Shown: positions 41,138 through 50,082 of the stretch, piece after piece | Position numbering within the stretch: the first letter of the stretch is position 1 | Layout of the letters: every line of letters begins with the position of its first letter | Assembly: GCF_000024865.1 (NCBI RefSeq) | Contig: NC_013595.1 | Coordinates: 9,238,001-9,302,000 of the forward strand | Direction: 5' to 3' | Length of the DNA stretch: 64,000 nucleotides | Origin: Streptosporangium roseum DSM 43021 | GTDB lineage: Bacteria; Actinomycetota; Actinomycetes; Streptosporangiales; Streptosporangiaceae | Translations under genes and position numbers: made by a program | The notes under the pieces: generated by a model | The model's database searches: none | Told to the model about the DNA's origin: nothing | The model's input: the letters and a program-made list of their open reading frames with translations, nothing else

Positions 41138-42056
41138 CCTCCACCGGGGCGGCAGGCACGACGGCCGTGGCCCGCTGGGCCAGGTAGGCGCCGGACAGGA
41201 CGATGAGGCCACCGGCGATCTGGAAGGGCCCGAGCGCCTCCCCCACCAGGATCCAGGCGATCACCGCACCGGCGATGACCTCCAGCGAGGCGACGGTGGA
41301 CCCGATCGCGGCCGACAGGCGGCGGACCGCGGTGACACCGAGGATGTAGGCGACGACCGTGGCGATCACGATCATCCAGATCGCCGCCGCCAGCGCCGGC
41401 AGGGCGTGGCCGCCCTCGGGCGCCACGGTCCGGGTGAACGCCGTCCACGGGATGTCCCACGGCTGGGAGATCGGGACGAGCACCGCGGCCGCGCCCAGCA
41501 GGCCCCAGGCGATCAGGCCGAGCGGGTCGACGTCGTCGCCGAAGCCGTCGCTGAGCAGGAAGTATCCGGCGCAGCAGGCCGCCGCGCCGAAGGCGAGCAG
41601 CAGGCCCACCGGGTCCAGGGCCAGGCCGGACCAGACCTCGACCACGATGCCGAGCCCGACCACCGCGACCACGGCGCCGACGAAGGCCGCCCGCGGCAGC
41701 CGTACCCGGCGGACGAACCGGACCCAGAGCACGACCAGCACCGGCGAGGTGAACTCGATCAGCAGGGTGATGCCCACCGGCAGCCGGGTGATCGCCGCGA
41801 AGTACAGCGCCTGCACGCCGGCGACCGCGATCACGGCGTAGGCCAGGAAGAACAGCAGCCGCGAGCGCGGGATGCGCAGCGCCCGGGGCCTGACGACGGC
41901 GAGGACGCCGGCGAGCAGCAGCCCGGCGCCCGCCATCCGCACCCAGACCGACTCCAGCGGAGCCAGCCCCGCGGCGCCCAGATATTTGGCCATGGGCCCG
42001 GAGAAGGCGAAACACCAGGACGACGCGAACGCGATCAGCAGACCGGCACGCCTCAT
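41112..42056 (-). CDS. EamA/DMT family exporter
   Basis: A 314-residue membrane protein with ten predicted helices formed by two EamA repeats (one starting GLLIAFASSWCFAFSGPMAKYL, here GLLIAFASSWCFAF; the second near GLIAWGLLGAAAVL). Both halves end with the characteristic Pro/Gly-rich helices (LPVGITLLIEFTSPVLVVLW and IGSTVASLEVIAGAVIAW, 20 residues or fewer each). It would export a metabolite such as an amino acid; the substrate is unknown. ATG 42056. Divergent from the MgtE_N/CBS gene, sharing a 132-bp upstream region. Confidence 0.9.
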   Translation of the reverse strand: MRRAGLLIAFASSWCFAFSGPMAKYLGAAGLAPLESVWVRMAGAGLLLAGVLAVVRPRALRIPRSRLLFFLAYAVIAVAGVQALYFAAITRLPVGITLLIEFTSPVLVVLWVRFVRRVRLPRAAFVGAVVAVVGLGIVVEVWSGLALDPVGLLLAFGAAACCAGYFLLSDGFGDDVDPLGLIAWGLLGAAAVLVPISQPWDIPWTAFTRTVAPEGGHALPALAAAIWMIVIATVVAYILGVTAVRRLSAAIGSTVASLEVIAGAVIAWILVGEALGPFQIAGGLIVLSGAYLAQRATAVVPAAPVEVREPVRAG

Positions 42057-42188
42057 AAGACACCATCCATGTAACTACCGTACGGTCCTTTTGATGCTGT
42101 CACGACATGCCGGATCCCAGCAAGGGGGCGTCCGAAATGTGAGCGTGCCTTGAACCGGCGACACCGGGACGCCGCCTACGCTTCAAAT

Positions 42189-43430
42189 GTGAAGATCTTC
42201 ATCGCACGGCTCGCCGGCACCCCGGTCTTCGACCCGGCCGGTGACCAGATCGGGCGGGTGCGGGACGTGGTGGTGGCCATCGCCGGCACCACCCCGCCGC
42301 GCGTGCACGGGCTGGTCGTCGAGGTCCAGCCCCGGCGGCGGGTCTTCCTGCCCATCACCCGGGTCCGGGGCATCGAGGCCGGGTCGGTCGTCTTCAGCGG
42401 CCAGATCAACGTGCGCCGCTTCGAGCAGCGGGCGACGGAGACGCTGGCCATCGGCGAGATCCTCGACCTGGAGGTGGAGGTCGAGGGCCAGCGGATGACG
42501 GTCCTGGACCTGGCCATGGAGGAGAACCGCCGCGCGGAGTGGACGATCACCAAGGTGGCGGTGGTCAAGGGCGGATCGGGCCTGGGGCTGCGGCGGCGCG
42601 GCCCGACCAGGATCGTGGACTGGGCCGAGGTCAGGGGCTTCGGCGCCGTGCAGAAGGACCAGGGCGCGGCCAACCTGCTGGTCGCCTTCGAGACGATGCG
42701 CGCCGCCGACCTGGCCAGCGCCCTGCACGAACTGCCGGACAAGCGGCGCGTCGAGGTGGCCGCGGCCCTCGACGACGTACGGCTGGCCAACGTGCTCGAA
42801 GAGCTCCCCGAACGCGACCAGATCGGCATCATGAGCCGGCTCTCCCCGGGCCGGGCCGCCGACGTGCTGGAGGAGATGAACCCCGACGACGCGGCCGACC
42901 TGCTCCAGGACCTCCCGCCCGAGCAGGCCGAGGCGCTGATGGCGCTGATGGAGCCGGAGGAGGCCGCGTCGGTCCGGCGGCTGCTGGTCTACCCGGAGGA
43001 CACCGCGGGCGGCATCATGACGAGCGAACCCGTGGTGCTCCCCCCGAACGCCACGGTCGCCGAGGCCCTGGCCCACATCCGCCAGCGGGACGTCACCCCG
43101 ACGGTGGCCGCGCAGGTCTACGTGGCCCGGCAGCCCATCGAGACGCCCACCGGCCGCTACCTCGGTCTCGCCCACTTCCAGCGGCTGCTGCGCGAGCCGC
43201 CGTCCGCGCTGCTCGGCGGCGTCATGGACACCTCCATCGATCCGATCAAGCCCGAGTTCACCCTGAACCAGGTGACCTCCTACCTGGCCACCTACAACCT
43301 GATGGCGGTGCCCGTGGTGGACGAGGTCGGCCGCCTGGTCGGCGCCGTCACCGTGGACGACGTGCTCGACCACCTGCTCCCCGACGACTGGCGCGAACGG
43401 GACCACGGACCGGAGACCGACCATGACTGA
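42189..43430 (+). CDS. PRC-barrel / MgtE-N / CBS domain protein without membrane part
   Basis: A 413-residue cytoplasmic protein: PRC-barrel-like start (FIARLAGTPVFDPAGDQIGRV), MgtE intracellular helical domain (about 170-280; VLEELPERDQIGIMSRLSPG, MNPDDAADLLQDLPPEQAE), then a CBS pair (about 285-405; DTAGGIMTSEPVVL, NLMAVPVVDEVGRLVGAVTV). The channel helices of true MgtE are missing, so it is a sensor or regulator rather than a transporter. GTG 42189 begins the conserved region seven bases after a -10-like TACGCT with no ribosome site. The stop overlaps the DUF1003 start, a pairing common in actinobacteria. Confidence 0.88.
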   Translation: MKIFIARLAGTPVFDPAGDQIGRVRDVVVAIAGTTPPRVHGLVVEVQPRRRVFLPITRVRGIEAGSVVFSGQINVRRFEQRATETLAIGEILDLEVEVEGQRMTVLDLAMEENRRAEWTITKVAVVKGGSGLGLRRRGPTRIVDWAEVRGFGAVQKDQGAANLLVAFETMRAADLASALHELPDKRRVEVAAALDDVRLANVLEELPERDQIGIMSRLSPGRAADVLEEMNPDDAADLLQDLPPEQAEALMALMEPEEAASVRRLLVYPEDTAGGIMTSEPVVLPPNATVAEALAHIRQRDVTPTVAAQVYVARQPIETPTGRYLGLAHFQRLLREPPSALLGGVMDTSIDPIKPEFTLNQVTSYLATYNLMAVPVVDEVGRLVGAVTVDDVLDHLLPDDWRERDHGPETDHD

Positions 43431-43923
43431 GCGGCTCGACCAGCCCAGGCAGCAGGGCCTGCGCCTGCGCCCGCACTACGACCCGGAGGCCTTCGGGCGG
43501 CTGTCGGAGCAGATCGCCCGGTTCCTCGGCACCGCCAGGTTCCTGGTCTACATGACCGTCTTCGTCGCGGTCTGGGCACTGTGGAATGTCTTCGCCCCGG
43601 AGAGCCTGCGCTTCGACCCCTACCCGTTCATCTTCCTCACGCTGATCCTCTCGCTCCAGGCGTCCTACGCCGCGCCGCTGATCCTGCTCGCCCAGAACCG
43701 GCAGGACGACCGGGACCGGATCCAGAACGAGCTCGACCGCAGCGCGGCCGAGCGGAACCAGGCCGACGTCGAATATCTGACCCGGGAGATCGCGGCCCTG
43801 CGCATCGCGCTCGGCGAGGTGGCCACCCGCGACTACATCCGCTCGGAGCTGCAGCGCCTGCAGGACGAGCTCCAGGAGCCCTACGCGCCGTCGGGCGCGT
43901 CCCGCTCCGGGGAGACGGGTTAG
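43423..43923 (+). CDS. DUF1003 membrane protein
   Basis: A 166-residue protein with two membrane helices (ARFLVYMTVFVAVWALWNV and PYPFIFLTLILSLQASYAAP) flanked by helical cytoplasmic segments; the second helix is followed by APLILLAQNRQDDRDRI, the hallmark of DUF1003. The C-terminal half is a coiled coil. It overlaps the preceding MgtE_N/CBS gene by 8 bp, so the two proteins probably act together, perhaps in magnesium or cation homeostasis. Confidence 0.9.
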   Translation: MTERLDQPRQQGLRLRPHYDPEAFGRLSEQIARFLGTARFLVYMTVFVAVWALWNVFAPESLRFDPYPFIFLTLILSLQASYAAPLILLAQNRQDDRDRIQNELDRSAAERNQADVEYLTREIAALRIALGEVATRDYIRSELQRLQDELQEPYAPSGASRSGETG

Positions 43924-44411
43924 CCGGGGATCTCCTCGCCGTCCGGGGCGGGGAAGAGCTTGTTCAGCATCGCCGCGCACTGGCGCAGCTCCCCGGCGTC
44001 GAGGACGTCCAGGAACTGGGCGCGGATGCCGCGCAGGTAGGTGGGAGTGGCCTCGGCCAGCCGTACGGCGCCGCCGTCGGTGAGGACCGCGAACAGGCCC
44101 CGCGCGTCGCTGGGGCAAGCCTCGCGCTCGACCAGGCCGTCGCGCTGGAGGCGGTCGATGAGCCGGGTCAGGCCGCTGCGCGACAGGAGCACCCGGTCGG
44201 CCAGGTCGTTCATCCGCAGCCGCCGGTCGGGCGACTCCGACAGTTGCATGAGCACGTCGTAGGAGGCCAGCGCCAGATCGTGCTCGACCAGCAGATCGGT
44301 CTCCAGGACCCGGGTGATGCGGACCTGGGCCCGCTGGAGCATGCGCCAGACCGCCAGCTCCTCCGAGCTGATCGCCTCTCCCGACTCGCCTGCTGTCACG
44401 GTCACGGTCAC
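43920..44411 (-). CDS. MarR-family transcriptional regulator
   Basis: A 163-residue winged-helix regulator. DNA-binding region: MNDLADRVLLSRSGLTRLIDRL (recognition helix, about residues 67-88) and wing EREACPSDARGLFAVLTDGG. GTG 44411 starts a run of Val-Thr; AAGG lies upstream. Its end overlaps the DUF1003 gene by 4 bp. Ligand and targets are unknown; the divergent region up to mrp contains the repeat described at 44529-44606. Confidence 0.9.
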   Translation of the reverse strand: MTVTVTAGESGEAISSEELAVWRMLQRAQVRITRVLETDLLVEHDLALASYDVLMQLSESPDRRLRMNDLADRVLLSRSGLTRLIDRLQRDGLVEREACPSDARGLFAVLTDGGAVRLAEATPTYLRGIRAQFLDVLDAGELRQCAAMLNKLFPAPDGEEIPG

Positions 44412-44528
44412 GGAGTAACCTTAGAACGTTGCACGCGCATCTACATAGCGAATTGTCCGAATCTGACCGTCATGGTCGGATGCCGGAATTCCATCCATGG
44501 CCCCCGGGTTCATACCATGGGTGCATGA

Positions 44529-44606
44529 CTCCTCCGCTCTCCTGTGGGAGCGGCCTCTCGCTCAGCCACATGGGCGCTGCGACGGACAAGCCCTGCCCGT
44601 AGAACG
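44529..44606 (-). repeat. Dispersed hairpin repeat, copy A
   Basis: Read on the minus strand it starts CGTTCTACGGGCAGGGCTTG, continues TCCGTCGC, then GGCTGAGCGAGAGGCCGC, and ends in the hairpin CCGCTCC-CACAGGA-GAGCGG followed by AGGAG. Copy B at 63267-63367 matches it closely: 27 of the first 28 bases, the AGCGAGA(A/G)GCCGC core and the terminal GAGCGGAGGAG are shared, while B has one extra hairpin. Here the end leads into ATG and an 18-codon frame (MHPWYEPGGHGW...) running toward marR. Ends rich in hairpins resemble IS200/IS605 right ends. Confidence 0.7.
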
Positions 44607-44678
44607 CCTGGACACATAGACAAGGAGGGACGGCATCCTCCCGTCGCCGCAGGGTGACGGCCTGTTGCCGACACTTCG

Positions 44679-45821
44679 ATGGCACCTACCCCGGAACTGG
44701 TGATGGCCGCGCTCGCGACCGTCAACGACCCTGAGATCCGTCGGCCGATCACCGAACTCGACATGGTCAAGAGCGTCGACATCTCCCCTGAGGGGACGGT
44801 CCGTGTCGGGATCTTCCTCACGGTGTCGGGCTGCCCCATGAAGGACACCATCACGCGTGACGTCACCGGCGCGGTCTCCAAGATTGACGGTGTGCGCGCG
44901 GTCCAGGTCGAGATGGACGTGATGAGCCCCGAGCAGCGCAAGACGCTCCAGACCAAGCTGCGCGGCGACAAGGGCCCCGAGAAGGAGATCCCCTTCGCCC
45001 AGGCCGGCTCGCTGACCCGCGTCTTCGCGGTCGCCTCCGGCAAGGGCGGCGTCGGCAAGTCCTCCGTCACCGTCAACCTGGCCGCCTCGATGGCCGCCAA
45101 CGGCCTCAAGGTCGGCGTCGTGGACGCCGACATCTACGGCCACAGCATCCCCCGCATGCTCGGCGTCTCCGAGCGCCCCACCAAGGTCGAGGACATGATC
45201 ATGCCGCCGGTGGCGCATGACATCAAGGTGATCTCGGTCGGCATGTTCAAGCCCGAGGGCAACACCCCGGTCGTGTGGCGCGGTCCGATGCTGGACCGGG
45301 CGCTGCACCAGTTCCTCGCCGACGTCTACTGGGGCGACCTCGACGTCCTGCTGATGGACCTGCCCCCCGGCACCGGCGACATCGCGATCTCGGTGGCGCA
45401 GCGGATGCCGTCGGCCGAGATCCTCGTGGTGACCACCCCGCAGCAGGCCGCCGCCGAGGTGGCCGAGCGCGCCGGGTCGATCGCCGTGCAGACCCACCAG
45501 CAGATCGCCGGCGTCATCGAGAACATGTCCTGGCTGCCCTGTCCGCACTGCGACGAGCGGATCTCCGTCTTCGGCGAGGGCGGCGGCCAGACCGTGGCCG
45601 ACGCGCTGACCCGCACCCTCGGCGCCCGCGTGCCGCTCCTCGGCCAGGTGCCGATCGACATGCGGCTGCGCGAGGGCGGCGACGAGGGCAAGCCGCTGGT
45701 GCTCACTGACCCCGACGCCCCGGCCGCCGCCGAGCTGAGCCGGATCGCCGCCGGTCTGAGCAAGAAGTCGGGCAGCCTCAAGGGCATGCAGCTCGGCATC
45801 TCCCCCACCCGGGGCCGCTAG
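44679..45821 (+). CDS. mrp: Mrp/NBP35-family Fe-S cluster carrier ATPase
   Basis: A 380-residue protein: an N-terminal MIP18 (DUF59) domain (TVNDPEIRRPITELDMV, CPMKDTI), then a deviant Walker A P-loop ATPase (VASGKGGVGKSSV about residue 118), DADIYGHSIPRMLG, and the cluster-binding CPHC motif (about 287-290). It assembles and hands over Fe-S clusters in the cytoplasm. ATG 44679 has no evident ribosome site. A strong terminator follows. Mrp next to MgtE_N/DUF1003 genes is a common actinobacterial order. Confidence 0.95.
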   Translation: MAPTPELVMAALATVNDPEIRRPITELDMVKSVDISPEGTVRVGIFLTVSGCPMKDTITRDVTGAVSKIDGVRAVQVEMDVMSPEQRKTLQTKLRGDKGPEKEIPFAQAGSLTRVFAVASGKGGVGKSSVTVNLAASMAANGLKVGVVDADIYGHSIPRMLGVSERPTKVEDMIMPPVAHDIKVISVGMFKPEGNTPVVWRGPMLDRALHQFLADVYWGDLDVLLMDLPPGTGDIAISVAQRMPSAEILVVTTPQQAAAEVAERAGSIAVQTHQQIAGVIENMSWLPCPHCDERISVFGEGGGQTVADALTRTLGARVPLLGQVPIDMRLREGGDEGKPLVLTDPDAPAAAELSRIAAGLSKKSGSLKGMQLGISPTRGR

Positions 45822-45838
45822 GCTCCCCCGGCATGACG

Positions 45839-45869
45839 AGAGGCGCCCTCCTTCAAGGAGGGCGCCTCT
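45839..45869 (+). terminator. Intrinsic terminator of mrp
   Basis: AGAGGCGCCCTCC (45839-45851) and GGAGGGCGCCTCT (45857-45869) form a perfect 13-bp stem with loop TTCAA, followed by TT. Confidence 0.9.
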
Positions 45870-45953
45870 TCCGTCGTCATCGGGCCCGGCCCGCCCCGCG
45901 GCGCCGGACGACGCTCCGGCCGCCGTGGGCTCCGGGACGGGAGCTCGCCGGGC

Positions 45954-46325
45954 TCAGGTCGCCTCCGAGTCGTACGGCGGGAGCTCGCCGTATCCGAGCT
46001 CACCGGCCGCCTCGGAGGCGTAGGAGTCGGTGTAGGCCGGGGCGGCGGCCGCCACGGTGGCCGCCGGGCGGTTCCAGTCGTCCTCCAGCTCGCCGGTGAG
46101 GTGCTTGCGGACGAAGTTCTTCGGGTTGAGGTCCGCCGGGTCGAAGTCGGCGAACTCGGGACCGAGCCCGGTCTGCAGGTCGCTCTTGGCGTTGTTGGCC
46201 ATCTGACGGAGGTTGCGCAGCGTCTTGCCCGCCTGGGCGGCGGCCTGGGGCAGTTTCTCCGGGCCGAAGACGAGAAGGGCGATGACCACCAGCGCCACGA
46301 TCTCAGGCCAGCCGAGTCCGAACAC
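45954..46325 (-). CDS. tatB: Twin-arginine translocase subunit TatB
   Basis: A 123-residue protein with the TatA/B architecture: short outer N-terminus, one membrane helix starting FGLGWPEIVALVVIALLVFG, hinge GPEKLP, amphipathic helix (KTLRNLRQMANNAKSDLQ), and an acidic tail. The Glu in the helix start (PEI) is typical of TatB. It would form the substrate-recognition complex with TatC. GTG 46325 has TAGGAG upstream. It is the last gene of the sigE-rseA-rseB-htrA-tatB block but is separated from htrA by 464 bp containing an IS-like element. Confidence 0.92.
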   Translation of the reverse strand: MFGLGWPEIVALVVIALLVFGPEKLPQAAAQAGKTLRNLRQMANNAKSDLQTGLGPEFADFDPADLNPKNFVRKHLTGELEDDWNRPAATVAAAAPAYTDSYASEAAGELGYGELPPYDSEAT

Positions 46326-46426
46326 GGTGATCTCCTACCGGGACAACGTTAGAGCGGCTCCCCGGGCATACACCCGGAGAGCTTCCAGACTAATGCCCCC
46401 AACTCCAAGCACGCACCCACACATTT

Positions 46427-46660
46427 GAAGCGCTCCCCACGGATGAATCCGGGGGATTCCAGCCATCCCGACCGTGCGGCTCTGCGCACGGTCGCGACGC
46501 TGTTGCTTGGCGGTTCACCTTCCGGCCCCGTTTACACGGGTTTCCACGCCCCAGCCCACGATCCCGTTCCGGGTGACGCGGGCTCCGCCCTCCCGGCGGT
46601 GAGTAACGGCCAAAGTCGCAAGCTTGGTTATCGCTCACGTGTTCGACCACGACTGACTGT
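46427..46660 (-). mobile_element. IS200/IS605-like right end with omega-RNA-like folding, no transposase
   Basis: The minus strand ends in GGAATCCCCCGGATTCATCC then GTGGGGAGCGCTTCAA: a hairpin TCCCC-GGAT/ATCC-GGGGA (46434-46456) preceded by GGAAT and followed by a TTCAA cleavage-like tetramer. Upstream are a perfect hairpin GACCGTGCG/CGCACGGTC (46470-46478 and 46485-46493) and several smaller stems, including CCCGT/ACGGG. This layout is that of the right end of IS605-family elements, where the transcript serves as guide RNA for TnpB. No TnpB or TnpA coding sequence survives here. It sits between htrA and tatB, which are usually adjacent. Confidence 0.55.
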
Positions 46661-46708
46661 ACCAGCGCGCGGTGCGCTGCCGCAGCCCGTTCCGGTCAAG
46701 GCACGCTC

Positions 46709-46724
46709 AGGCGCTGGAGCGCCT
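46709..46724 (-). terminator. Short hairpin after htrA
   Basis: AGGCGCT-GG-AGCGCCT lies 66 bp beyond the htrA stop. It is compact and may end htrA transcription before the IS-like element. Confidence 0.45.
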
Positions 46725-46789
46725 TCCCGCACCGGACGTACCCCCATGACTGAAGCCAGGGGCCCGCGCCCGGCATCCCCGATCGCTGG

Positions 46790-48373
46790 TCAGGAAGGCC
46801 GGGGTGCGGGTGTGGGCTGCGCGGCCGCGGCGCCCACGGTCACGGTGGCCGTCTTCTCCTGGCCGCCGCGCTGGAACTTGATCACCAGCTTCTCTCCCGG
46901 GGCCTTGTTCCTGATCAGCGCGATGAGCTCGGTGCTGTCCTGCACCACCGTGCCGTTGATCTCCAGGATGACGTCACCGGGCTTGAGACCCGCCTTGTCG
47001 GCGGGGCCGTCCGGCTCGACCGGGCGGGTGCCCTGCTTGACCTCGCTGTCGATGCGGACCCCGGCGCCCTGGTAGGTCTGGTCGATGGTGATGCCGATCC
47101 GCGACTTCTTGGCCACACCGGTGCTGACCAGCTCCTCGGCGATGCGGCGGGCGTGGTTCACCGGGATGGCGAAGCCGAGGCCGATGCTGCCGCTCTGCCC
47201 GCCGGCCGACCTGCCGAGCGTGGCGATCGCCGAGTTGACCCCGATGACCTCGCCGTTGGCGTTGACCAGCGGGCCGCCGGAGTTGCCGGGGTTGATGGCG
47301 GCGTCGGTCTGGATGGCGCTGAGCCAGGTGGTGTCGGAGCTGTTCTCCTCCCCCGCCTGGACCGGGCGGTTGAGCGAGCTGACGATGCCGGAGGTGACGG
47401 TGCCGACCAGGCCGAGCGGGGAGCCGATCGCCACGACCGGGTCACCCACGACCACGTTGTCGGAGTTGCCGAGGCTGATCTCCGGGGCTCCGAAGGTCTC
47501 CTCGGGCTTGACCACCGCGAGGTCGGACTCGGGGTCGCGGCCGATGATCCGGGCGGAGGTGGACTTGCGGTTGCTGAACTGGATCTGGATCTCACCGCCC
47601 GGCGCGGCCGCGGCGACCACGTGGTTGTTGGTCACCACGTAGCCCCCCTTGATCAGGAAGCCGGAGCCGGTGCTCGCGCTGGTGCCGCCGTCGACGGCCA
47701 GCGAGACCACGCTGGGCAGGACCCTGGCCGCCACTCCGGCGATCGACTCCGGAGGCCGGGAGTTGGAACCGGTCGGCGCCTTCCCCAAAGTGAAGGAGGG
47801 GTCGCGGTCCGAGAGGGAGGGGCGGGTGAGCAGGTAGGTGCCGACGCTCCCCAGCGTCGAGGCCAGCAGCGCGATCACCACGGCGAGGACGACCAGCGTG
47901 CTGGTGCGCGGCCCGCGCCGGCCGGGAGCCGCGGCGCCCGCGTAGCCGGCACCGGCGTAGCCGCCGGGGGGCGGCGCCCAGCCGGGGCCCATGCCGAACG
48001 CCTGGGAGGGCGGAGGGGGCGGACCGGCCGGCGGGCCGAAGACCGCGGTGTCCTGCCGTGCCCTGCCCGACGGATCGCCCCAGCCGCTCTGGCCGGGATG
48101 AGCGACCGGGCCGGGCTGCCCGCCCCGGTCGTCGGGGCGGGGCTGCTCGGCGCCGCCCTGCGGGGCCTGGCCCCACCGGCCCTGGCCCGGCGGCCCGCCG
48201 AGCTGGCTCCAGCCGTCGTTGCGGGGCTGCTCGCCGTGGGAGGGGACCGCCTCCTCGGCGGGCAGGAAGTCCGGGCGGGGGGGCTCGGGGGCCTGGCCTC
48301 TGTCGTCGGTGAAGTCCGACGGCGTACGCCCCTCAGCACCGTGCGCCTCGCGGGTACGGGTCTCGTCGGTCAT
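46790..48373 (-). CDS. htrA: HtrA/DegP-type membrane serine protease
   Basis: A 527-residue protease: a 150-residue Pro/Gln/Gly-rich cytoplasmic N-terminus, one membrane helix (TLVVLAVVIALLASTLGSVG), a trypsin-like domain and a C-terminal PDZ domain. Catalytic His in TNNHVV, Asp in ESDLAVVK, Ser in INPGNSGGPL; PDZ starts near RIGITIDQTYQG and includes GLKPGDVILEING. It degrades or refolds damaged exported proteins. ATG 48373 has AAGGAG about 13 bases upstream. Position within the sigE cluster marks it as an envelope-stress protease. Confidence 0.94.
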   Translation of the reverse strand: MTDETRTREAHGAEGRTPSDFTDDRGQAPEPPRPDFLPAEEAVPSHGEQPRNDGWSQLGGPPGQGRWGQAPQGGAEQPRPDDRGGQPGPVAHPGQSGWGDPSGRARQDTAVFGPPAGPPPPPSQAFGMGPGWAPPPGGYAGAGYAGAAAPGRRGPRTSTLVVLAVVIALLASTLGSVGTYLLTRPSLSDRDPSFTLGKAPTGSNSRPPESIAGVAARVLPSVVSLAVDGGTSASTGSGFLIKGGYVVTNNHVVAAAAPGGEIQIQFSNRKSTSARIIGRDPESDLAVVKPEETFGAPEISLGNSDNVVVGDPVVAIGSPLGLVGTVTSGIVSSLNRPVQAGEENSSDTTWLSAIQTDAAINPGNSGGPLVNANGEVIGVNSAIATLGRSAGGQSGSIGLGFAIPVNHARRIAEELVSTGVAKKSRIGITIDQTYQGAGVRIDSEVKQGTRPVEPDGPADKAGLKPGDVILEINGTVVQDSTELIALIRNKAPGEKLVIKFQRGGQEKTATVTVGAAAAQPTPAPRPS

Positions 48374-48468
48374 CGATTATTCACCACTCCTTGCCTCGTA
48401 TGAGGCCGCTCACAGGTATGCCCCGGCAATCTTCCCCTGAGCGGGATACGAGAGATGTAAAGCGCGCC

Positions 48469-49494
48469 TTACCCGAAGGGGTTGACCCAGGACAGGAGGC
48501 GATCCGCCCCTCGGCCGAGCCGCGTCCACAGGTCGGGCGCGGGCACCGGCTCGTGCGGCAGCGCCGCGACGGCGGCGTCGACCATGTCGGCCGGAGCGTC
48601 CGCGAAGACGGTGTAGACATGACCCCCACTCGCCCAGATCGTCTCCTGCTCGGCTGAGTCCCGGATCCAGATCGTATGCCCGTTGCGTTGCCGAGCATGC
48701 CACCCCTGGAGACGTTCCTCATCAAGGACACCAGGCTGGACAAAAACGGACACGACTGACAAGCCATCCGAATATCCCAGATACAAGTATCCAGGAGATG
48801 CGTCGTGCGCGGCGAACAGCTCCAGACGACCGGGCAGAGCGGCGGGGAAACGCCAGCCCCGGGCCAGCAGTCCGGGCGTCTCCCCCAGGTCGAGACCGCC
48901 GGCGGCCGACACGGGAGCGGCGGCCTTCCGCGCCGGTCCGAGGGTCAGGTCGACGAAGGCCCCGGCGTGGACGACCCTGCCGTGACCGTCGAGGAGCTCG
49001 CGGCGCAGCACCGGCCCTCCGGCCTCGTCGAGCCAGTAACGGGCCGCGACCGTGCCGTCCGCGCGCACCGCGTGGACCAGGCGGGCCGGCCGGCCGCAGA
49101 CGCGCCCCTCGCCCACGACCACGACCCGGTAGTTGCGGGCCAGCACCTCAAGCATGGTCTCGGACGGGGTGGACATGCCGCCGGCGGGGGTGCCGGGGTC
49201 CACCCTCTGGACGAGACCCGACGGCTGGGTGTGCACGGTCAGCCCCTCACCGGGGACGTTGCGGACCTCCAGCACCGAGGAGACGGCGCCGGAGCCGGAG
49301 CGGCCCCAGGTGGTGACGTACTGGGTGCCGGAGTATCCGCGGGTACGGCCCGCGATCGCCGCCTCGCGCAGCAGGTGCAGACCGGTGTCGTCGCCCTCGG
49401 GCTCGTCCGGCCGGGCGGCGTGCGCCGGACTGCCCGCCACCAGCCCCAGCAGCATGACAGCGGCGAGAACGAGGGTGGCGGGCAGCCGGATCAC
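48469..49494 (-). CDS. MucB/RseB-like exported sigma-E regulator
   Basis: A 341-residue exported protein: signal peptide (PATLVLAAVMLLGLVAG), an N-terminal lipoprotein-localisation-like domain (AGRTRGYSGTQYVTTWG, VRNVPGEGLTVHTQ) and a C-terminal domain (GWRFPAALPGRLELFA, LSVVSVFVQPGVLDEERL, IWASGGHVYTVFADAP). This matches RseB/MucB proteins that sense envelope stress and shield the anti-sigma factor. GTG 49494 overlaps the rseA stop by 4 bp. In mycobacteria this gene is absent from the cluster, so the order here is an extended version. Confidence 0.82.
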   Translation of the reverse strand: MIRLPATLVLAAVMLLGLVAGSPAHAARPDEPEGDDTGLHLLREAAIAGRTRGYSGTQYVTTWGRSGSGAVSSVLEVRNVPGEGLTVHTQPSGLVQRVDPGTPAGGMSTPSETMLEVLARNYRVVVVGEGRVCGRPARLVHAVRADGTVAARYWLDEAGGPVLRRELLDGHGRVVHAGAFVDLTLGPARKAAAPVSAAGGLDLGETPGLLARGWRFPAALPGRLELFAAHDASPGYLYLGYSDGLSVVSVFVQPGVLDEERLQGWHARQRNGHTIWIRDSAEQETIWASGGHVYTVFADAPADMVDAAVAALPHEPVPAPDLWTRLGRGADRLLSWVNPFG

Positions 49495-50030
49495 GGAGTG
49501 GGGGAGAAGGTCGGCGTCGCCGACCCTCCGTAGGGCGCGGTGTTCCTGTGCTGGTTGGCGAACATGTCGACCGGCGGCACGACACGCGGGCTGGGGCCGG
49601 AGCCGCCCGCGACGAACAGCGTGCCGAGCGCCACGGCCGCGGAGGCGACGCCCACCGCGACGTAACCCGCCCTTCTCGCCCGGCGGGGACCTCCGGCACG
49701 GCCGCGCGGCCGGTTGTCCGGCGGCGCCACGCTGTGCATGCTCGGGATCGGCGCACCGCCGAACGTCCGCGAGGCCGAGGAGGTCGGGAAAGGCCGCTCA
49801 CGCGGCGGTAACGGGCCGCCGGGCTCGGACATCCGCAGCAACGACATGGTCAGGTCGGCGGGCATGGCGGGCCCGTCCAGGGATCGCAACCGGTTCTTCA
49901 AAGCCCGCATGGCATCGACCTCGGCCCGGCAGGCGGCGCAGAAGGTCAGATGAGACAGGGCGCGGTCGCGCTCATGGTGGTTCAGCTCACCATCGACCAG
50001 TGCGGAAACACGCTCTCCGAGATGACTCAT
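49491..50030 (-). CDS. rseA: Zinc anti-sigma factor of SigE (RseA-like)
   Basis: A 179-residue membrane protein. The N-terminal anti-sigma domain (LGERVSALVDGELNHHE) carries the zinc-binding H-x3-C-x2-C motif (HLTFCAAC). A basic stretch and one membrane helix (GYVAVGVASAAVALGTLFVAG) follow, with a short outer tail. ATG 50030 has AAGGAG five bases upstream. It sits directly after sigE and before the RseB-like gene, so it is the cognate anti-sigma factor. Confidence 0.9.
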   Translation of the reverse strand: MSHLGERVSALVDGELNHHERDRALSHLTFCAACRAEVDAMRALKNRLRSLDGPAMPADLTMSLLRMSEPGGPLPPRERPFPTSSASRTFGGAPIPSMHSVAPPDNRPRGRAGGPRRARRAGYVAVGVASAAVALGTLFVAGGSGPSPRVVPPVDMFANQHRNTAPYGGSATPTFSPTP

Positions 50031-50082
50031 GCCCACTCCTTGCCAAGCGGCTCGTCGTGACATTCGTCATGACTGTGGTTTC

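Noticed and set aside
46425..47075. 216-codon plus-strand frame across the htrA end and the IS-like region
   Set aside because: Its second half is the antisense of htrA and its first half is the structured IS-like end; codon pattern is not coding.
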